Shown: positions 57,705-64,000 of the stretch, piece by piece
Position numbering within the stretch: the first letter of the stretch is position 1
Layout: every line of letters begins with the position of its first letter
Origin: Smallanthus sonchifolius
Taxonomy: Eukaryota; Streptophyta; Magnoliopsida; Asterales; Asteraceae
Direction: 5' to 3'
Assembly: GCA_023525975.1 (NCBI GenBank)
Contig: CM042025.1
Span: 3,115,001 to 3,179,000 of the forward strand
DNA length: 64,000 bases
Program-made: the position numbers and the translations under genes
The notes under the pieces: generated by a model
Seen by the model: the letters and a program-made list of their open reading frames with translations, nothing else
Told to the model about the DNA's origin: nothing
Databases searched by the model: none

Positions 57705-59346
57705 AATACGTGTATAGGAATTTCCAAGTCTTGAATTATGTTGGGAATGAGTTACGTGTGTGAATGGCACAAAAAAAACACACACACAAACACATATATG
57801 CATAGTGATTACAAATTCACATTAAAATATATTGTGTGAAAGGTTGGAAAAATCACGACAATTGGAATAAAGTGGCAATACATGAAATTAACATGGTTGC
57901 CTAGAATTCATATAGGCCGATCATAGGTCAACGGTGAACCATGATCAACTACCTTTATGATACCTATGTTGTGAAACTCATTTTAGGGCCGCTATAGCCT
58001 TATGGTGACCCATCGTAACCTTACGACGCCGCTGAGTTGAATTTTAATGAATCGTTTTGAAAATGCTTGAGTTGTTCTAAGTTAAAAACTTTGTGTACTT
58101 GCTTAGAATTATTAATGTATGTGTGTGGTGTATACTTTCAAGTTAAACGCCGAAACATGTGAAGAACGGGACAAGATCTCTGTCTTTTCCACCAAGATCT
58201 TATATATCAGGAAAACATGTAGTACAACCAAGAACCATTTTGCATTATGCATTGCTAATGTATGTATGTGGTGTATATTTTCAAGTTAAACATCGAATGA
58301 TGCATTATATTGTTAACATAGCTCGCTATATTATTAGAGTCAAGAAAACGTGTAGACATTATTAGCTTGCCAAAACACAAGAATGTGTGAACACCAATAA
58401 CATGCTCAACATAATTCTAAGAATGTATATACCGTTAAAAAGGGTATGCTTGTTGGATTGGACGCATATAGGTGTTGTCTTTTGGTATGTTATGAACTTG
58501 GTGACAAAACACAAAAGCGCAACTACAATAATAAAATAGGAATAAAGTGTAGTCTGAGGAAACGTTTGGCCACTATTCATGATCTCATCACTCATCTTAT
58601 GGTAAGTTAAGAACGTTGAATACAATATTTACAATGTTAATTAATCCAGGAGGGTTAGATGATACACCTCTCCTAATAAAACTCCAACACCATTAAATTG
58701 TGCATTTATTTTGTAGTCCATAACAATGAGTTTGCGTATGAAATGTAGCATGTGTTTATCTTTAACCAATTTATTACAACCTTTAAGGTGGTTAGCAGAC
58801 GAACAATATTTCTAATTTTTTTTATTGAAAAATGTTATGTTTAAAAAATAAAAAAAGGTCCTTATTAATTGTTTTAACAGAAACTTTCTTTTCTTTTATT
58901 TAAAAAAAAAACTGTTTTTTAAATTTTTATTGAAAGTTTTTTTAAACATTATTTTCTATCGTTGACTCGTTTCTAAGAAATATCTTTTTAATTTTTTAGA
59001 AAAAATTTTTTAGAAAACGTTTTTTGTATCTTCCTTTTTGAAAATAGTTTTAAAAAAAAAATTGGAAGGTTTTTCTTAACTTTTTCAAAAACGTTTTTAT
59101 CGTTGAAAGGATTTATAAAAGAGTTTTTGAAACATTTTTTTTCTCTTTTTTCAATAAATAAAAACGCTTACTTATTTTCAAAAACCTTTTCTTATAAATA
59201 ATAAGAATAATAAATAATAATATTAATCTATATAACACAAAAAGAAAGGCCAACAAGAAAACAACATAGAAGAAAAAAACAAAGAAAGAAAAATTAACTA
59301 ATGTAATATTTTAAAAGGAGGGGTATCACTTGTAAGTTTTGCCTAA
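57705..59346. other. Intergenic, no supported gene
   Basis: Contains a duplicated phrase (TGTATGTGTGTGGTGTATACTTTCAAG at about 58115-58141 and again near 58259-58285) and a poly-A/poly-T-rich stretch from 58800 to 59200. Duplicate shown here by position; no coding frame convinces. Confidence 0.5.
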
Positions 59347-59607
59347 GGGTGGACGGGGTGAAGCTCGGGTTGGTTCGGGTAGTCGGGAACTCCGCCGCAA
59401 GTGTAGCAGCTTCACGGGTAGATCTCACGGGTTTGCGAACCCGTCACTTTTTGGTGCATGTAGCCGTTGTGCTTCCGTTCACAAGCTTCAGGAGGGGTTC
59501 TATCCCGTGTGAAGGGGGTAGTTTAGGTAAAAATGATGTAACAAATTTCTATTGGTTTAGGGCTAGAGTAGGGTTGAAGGGGTTCCAGTGTTCCACCCCA
59601 TCCACCC
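59347..59607. mobile_element. Tourist/PIF-type MITE
   Basis: Ends GGGTGGACGGGGTG and, inverted, GGGTGGATGGGGTGG. 3-bp duplication TAA at 59344-59346 and 59608-59610. Interior has CGGGTTGGTTCGGG words. Confidence 0.8.
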
Positions 59608-59900
59608 TAACCCAAAACATATTATTAATTAAGTTATATTGTTTTCTTATGGAAAAAAAAGATCCGGGAGGTTAACTCTTTGACTTGGTAAAGAAATTAG
59701 GTTGATTTAACGCTAAATGCCCCAAATCGGCAAATGCCCAATTTTCAAAATCTTATATAGAACTGGAATATTTGATGCCATGTGTTAATAACTTTCCCTT
59801 ATTAATAACAAACCAAAATTGTGTAATTTCTACAAATTATCCTTATTATTTAAAAACCTTAGGAAATAAATAGTAACTTTTTTTACGCCGTTGCCATTAA
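59608..59900. other. Intergenic, AT-rich
   Basis: Nothing recognised; may be the interior of the Helitron ending at 59953. Confidence 0.4.
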
Positions 59901-59919
59901 GGTACCGTGAGAAATTCGA

Positions 59920-59953
59920 CGCCGTCGCAACGCGAGACGGGTAAAATTCCTAG
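59920..59953 (+). mobile_element. Helitron 3' terminus
   Basis: CCGTCGCAACGCGAGACGG forms a hairpin (CCGTC with GACGG), then GTAAAATTC and CTAG at 59950-59953 with T following. The 5' end was not found. Confidence 0.65.
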
Positions 59954-60217
59954 TTTTGATTTATTTATAGCCCATCATTTCGTAAAATAATAAAATATTT
60001 ATCTCAATATTTTATAACGATAATTATTTTTTAGTATGACCTAATTTTGTCGATAAACTTAATAAAAGTGTTTCATTTTCTATGATTTACCGACGTCTAA
60101 TTAATAAATTTGAGAAAATATGTTGTAGTTAAGACATAAAAAAATAGAAACATCAAACGATTTTACCTGGTCTGAATCAACCTGGACATATCTCACAATA
60201 TTATCACCAATGTGAAA

Positions 60218-60633
60218 TCTATACTATATAATAAATAGAGGTTTTGGTGGAACACATGTCACTCTTTTATGCATACTCAACTTTTTTTTCTCACCGCTCT
60301 CTCCTATTAATTATATAAATTTCTTTAATTGTTTTTATAATTTTCTGTTTCCATTCTCTCTCTCCTGTTAAATAATAATGATTTCTACAATTCTTTTTAT
60401 AAAACGTTTTTTATTTAAAAAAAATACGTTTGATCATAAAATATTTTTATAAATTAAACATTTTTTTATTCTTTTTATAAAATATTTAAAAAAATAACTA
60501 TATAAAGTTTCTATAATTTATATTAAAAAACTATGTAATATGTCATAAATATGTAATATGTAAATCTTTAATACTAAGTATATATAAAATTGCATTTTTT
60601 CAACCCGTGTAATACACGGGGTTTCTAATCTAG
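60218..60633 (+). mobile_element. Short Helitron
   Basis: 5' TCTATACTATATAATAAATA after A; 3' palindrome CCCGTGTAATACACGGG, then GTTTCTAAT and CTAG with T. The cleanest member of the family. Confidence 0.88.
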
Positions 60634-61681
60634 TATATAAATATACCGATACTTTATGACGTTACATGTGTCTATAATTAGATAAGTATACCGTATACCC
60701 CACATGTTTCTTATAAAGTAATTGTCCACTACACATATTATAGTAAATATGTTTGATACGTATTCTATACAATTTTTTTTAGCAATTTCATTTGGTCGCC
60801 ATAGTTATTTTATATCTTGAAACTTTCAATGAAACACGATATTAACAAAAATTTCTATCATATTCGATTATCAGATAGGGACTTTTTTCATAAAAGGCAA
60901 CATAAGTCGTACCTTGAATCTTAGTGTGTATGATCATGTTATTTGATGTCTATATAGAAGTAGAAATGAAAACCACTAGTCATAAGCCGGGTAGGGGAGA
61001 CGTGTATGCCTTACATTAATAAGTGTTTTCGTTATTTCTATAGTTTCTTATATCGATTTTACATCAAACAATGTTGTTCGCTTTATTGTTTTGAGCATCA
61101 AACTAGTTTTTTTAGGCTAAATCCTTTATACTAATGTTATATTTTCTAAGTTTTTCAATGTATACACATAATTAAGACCGGTGTCATGTTGTGATGGTAC
61201 ATTAGTTCTAAATCTTTTGTTTTAACATTTCTTATGCTTCTTTAATATTTGTTGGCTTTTTGTTAGGGTTGTTTACAATCCGGTTCCAGCTGGTGTTTGA
61301 CAAAATTTATGGGTCAAACCGTTAATTACTATTTAGATAAACGACAAACCAAATCGGCAGAGTTTTACTAGTTTACAGTTCGGTTTTGGTGGTTAGATGG
61401 TATGAACCGGTTTTTTTTTGTTTTTTGAAATTCTTAGTTTGGATTAAAGAATTTAAACAAAAAATATGGTTCATGATTATAATACATATACATAAGTACA
61501 TGCTCCAAAAGCGAAAATAAATATATAAATAATAAACGTTACACTACTGGCTAGTTTACACGACTGATTGAAACATTAAATATCAAACAACGAAAACCGA
61601 ACTATAAACCTAACTGTTTAGATCTCAGACCGGACAAACCATCCGACTTAATTTGGTTTGGGCGATTCATTGGTTCTAACG
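60634..61681. other. Intergenic, AT-rich
   Basis: A repeat with ATCCGGTTCC and AACCGG words lies at 61267-61410. No gene. Confidence 0.45.
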
Positions 61682-61689
61682 GTTTTTAA

Positions 61690-61870
61690 ACACCTCCTTT
61701 GAACAGCAATACCCAGATTATCTATGATATAATGAGCAACACCCTGATTATTTACGATATAATGAGCAACACCTAGATAATTCAAGATAAATCTGTCACC
61801 CCAATATTCGAAACCACAACCTTTGGTTGAGGTGAGATGACCACTCAAACTCCTACCATCCGATCTATTC
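61690..61870 (-). mobile_element. tRNA-derived SINE, decayed
   Basis: Minus strand: B-box-like GGTTTCGAATATTGG, tail region GCTGTTCAAAGG, and two direct copies of a stretch with GTGTTGCTCATTATATCGTA. Confidence 0.6.
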
Positions 61871-62210
61871 ACCCCTTTTCTTAAGAAAGATAATTATTTA
61901 AGTATGAAGTTTTTATTTAAATAAAAACCATAAACATATTAATAATCTTTTTTTTAAGTGACCGGCAAGCAGTTTAATAATCATCTTTAGACTTTGGAAA
62001 GGCGGCAAGAAACAGTCATTGCTAGTCTAATACAGTTAGTTTATCCCTCTTTTTTCCCCGACAGTTTAGTTCTAAACAAACGGTCAAAAATATATATATA
62101 AAATTAAGCATTCAGCATAATGCTATTAAAAAACTTAGTTAATCATATTACCTTAAAAAAATTAATATTAAATATACTCTTTCGTAAGACTTAAATTTTA
62201 TATTCATGTA

Positions 62211-62480
62211 CTAGGTTATATACCCATGTATTACATGAGTTGTTTAATAGAAAAATAAAAGTACAATAATGTGTAAAACAAGAAATAAAATTCGTTATTT
62301 CTTAATGAAGTAATAATTAGAATTCAAATTTTATATTATATTTTTTGAAAAATAAAAACATTAACATAATTAAATTTCAAAATTCAAACTTACTTAAAAT
62401 AGGAAGATTAGAAGATTTTGGTGAGAAAATATATGGTAATGACAAGTGACATTCTTTTGAATAATTTATTAGAATAAGGA
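62211..62480 (-). mobile_element. Decayed Helitron copy
   Basis: 3' end CTAG at 62211-62214 with hairpin-like ATGTATTACAT; the inner end fades near 62477 (ATTATTCTAATAAATTATTC, minus strand). Confidence 0.45.
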
Positions 62481-62919
62481 TTATGATAAAGTTTTAAAAT
62501 AACAACCGAGTTTTGATACTATTTTAATAAAGCTACTCATACTTTTCTTAACTACAAAAACAACTTAATAAAACCACTCAAATTTCATTTACTTTTCCTT
62601 TGTGTGAAACCATTTTGTAAATGTTAAAAGTTATTAAAATTAAGCCAAAGTAAATGAAACATATATGACACCTAGGTTACTATTTAGAAGATTGTTGTTT
62701 TCAAGTTGATTTAAAATGGATCAACTAGAAAATTGGTTATTATTTGATGAAATTGTTTTTTTTTTCCTAATTACCTCTACTTCAGGTTAGTATTGAAAAA
62801 AAAATAATCACAAAATAATAATCATGTTTTAAATATGTTCCATTTATCTCACTAAATTTTACTTTTAATATTTATAAAAGATTCACAGCGAAACAATATT
62901 GAAACTTGCGTGTTTTTTG

Positions 62920-63770
62920 TTGCTAGAAAAAGAGAATGAGTGGCTATTTTAGTATTTTGGAAGACCAAAGAAACCTTGTTATTTTCTTGGCTGGACCAAC
63001 CGGCGAAATTAGTGTTCCTAAATTGGAAGAGCAAGAACAAGTCTCTCCATTTTTTTGGGGGAGCGGAGCAGTCAAAGAATGAAACAGATCAAATGATTGT
63101 TCTAGAATGGCTATTTCTCTCAATTGCTCCTTGTGATGTAGCGGAACCATGGCAATTAGGATCTCAAGACACGGCAACACCTATGATGCAAGGAATAATA
63201 GACTTACATCACAATATCTTTTTCTTCCTCATTCTTATTTTGGTTTTCGTCTCCAGAGGAAGACTCCATAACAGATAGAAGGACAAGGTCTGGATTCTAG
63301 AGAAAGTAAAAGTGATATGCACTATAGCATCACCCATTCATTCTTTATGCTTTTAGTGCTTAGATAAGTTTGTTTTGTAGCACAGAGGGATATAAAGTGC
63401 ATTTTCCAGCAGGTAAGGAGAGATCTTTTTCTTTACTAGAGCCGAGACTGTACGAGTAGAGAGACGGCTTTTAGTCATGTCTATAGCCAGTTGCTAAGAT
63501 GATTCCCACTCAAGCATTCTCATTCAACGATCTATCAGTACTGCCTTATTTAGTTCAAAACTCCTTTCTTTCTACTAGTTCTTACATAAAATTTGTAGGA
63601 AGTAAACGAAGTCTTTCCTTATGAAATCCACTCCTTAAGTCACGTCTTTCAGTACTGGGACTGAAGTCAAGTACTTTCGAGATGCTCTTTGCACAAGCCC
63701 TCTTTCCGACTTAGAAAGACCAACTTTAGACTTTTAACTCTCCTAACTTAAATCTTTGCATAAGCAAAAA
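62920..63770. other. Nuclear insertion of mitochondrial DNA (NUMT)
   Basis: Contains the start of cox2 with its upstream region, and then about 500 bases of style and composition unlike the AT-rich surroundings (for example GAGCCGAGACTGTACGAG and CTTTCAGTACTGGGACTG). Boundaries are approximate: the left edge is where AT-rich nuclear DNA stops. Confidence 0.7.
63093..63278 (+). pseudogene. cox2: Mitochondrial cox2 N-terminal fragment
   Basis: Encodes MIVLEWLFLSIAPCDVAEPW and then QLGSQDTATPMMQGIIDLHH and NIFFFLILILVFVSR, the start and first membrane segment of plant mitochondrial cytochrome c oxidase subunit II. Homology ends at 63257 and six unrelated codons (GRLHNR) reach a stop. The frame is open upstream for another 51 codons, probably chance. 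Differences from the protein I recall (A to V, A to T, D to N) fit C-to-T decay in the nucleus. The copper site and the second membrane segment are missing, so no function as an oxidase is possible. Confidence 0.9.
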
Positions 63771-64000
63771 GTCTTTATGTCACAAATATGAAAATAACTA
63801 TATTAAATATTATGATTTCTAATATTCAAGATAAGTATAATATTATATAAGTTTTAGTAGAAAACAAGAAATTTTGCCCCGTGCTTCTTTGTGGGAGGCG
63901 GACCTTAAACGGTTGAGGCGGTAACATTAACGTGGCTAAGGAAAAAAAGAAACGTGGTTAAATACATAAAATAAAAACGTATGAGGTCACGGCTACTCAG
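63771..64000. other. Intergenic at the window edge
   Basis: AT-rich then GGGAGGCGGACC-type sequence. Nothing recognised. Confidence 0.4.

Noticed and set aside
62940..63092. Upstream extension of the cox2 frame as part of a fusion protein
   Set aside because: cox2 starts at the usual MIVLEWLF methionine; the upstream open frame matches nothing known to me and is probably the mitochondrial leader.

Overview
This is nuclear DNA from a flowering plant (eudicot), AT-rich and full of transposable elements. The repeat types (GAACG-rich and AACCGGTT-rich hAT elements, Helitrons ending in a CCCGTGTAATACACGGG hairpin, several tRNA-derived SINE families) and the protein sequences suggest Asteraceae, but that placement is by recall and not proven here.

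Three host genes can be supported. (1) At the left edge, on the minus strand, is the first part of a TIR1/AFB auxin-receptor F-box gene: exons 1 and 2 and the first 63 bases of exon 3. (2) At 36896-43840, plus strand, is a complete 14-coding-exon vacuolar-type Na+/K+:H+ antiporter (NHX family, 534 codons). It has a long 5'UTR intron holding a foldback transposon and one GC-AG intron. (3) At 46419-47579, plus strand, is a two-coding-exon NETWORKED/KIP1-like (NAB-domain, NET3-type) actin-binding protein with a further intron in its 5'UTR.

Most of the rest is mobile DNA, much of it with exact ends. There is an almost intact hAT element (23074-25958) with a 690-codon transposase frame broken by one TGA. 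An older related element abuts it and shares its 8-bp target duplication. A deletion derivative of the same family lies at 33648-34985 with a perfect 8-bp duplication. A GAACG-rich hAT element (2878-4806) is itself filled with later insertions. A CACTA element (49565-51894, 3-bp ATT duplication) sits in older Helitron-like sequence. A short Helitron family occurs at least six times, twice as the same two-unit composite. Tourist/PIF, hAT and foldback MITEs, several SINEs and LTR-retrotransposon remnants fill in the rest.

Between about 6000 and 13531, two Helitron-type 3' ends point away from each other and enclose broken fragments of host genes: MOB1 with two exons and the intron between them, a glutamate carboxypeptidase II/AMP1-like fragment, and a weaker plant-cysteine-oxidase-like fragment. 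The far right end carries a piece of mitochondrial DNA with the first 55 or so codons of cox2. I see no operon, CRISPR, or true tRNA or rRNA gene; the tRNA-like boxes belong to SINEs.
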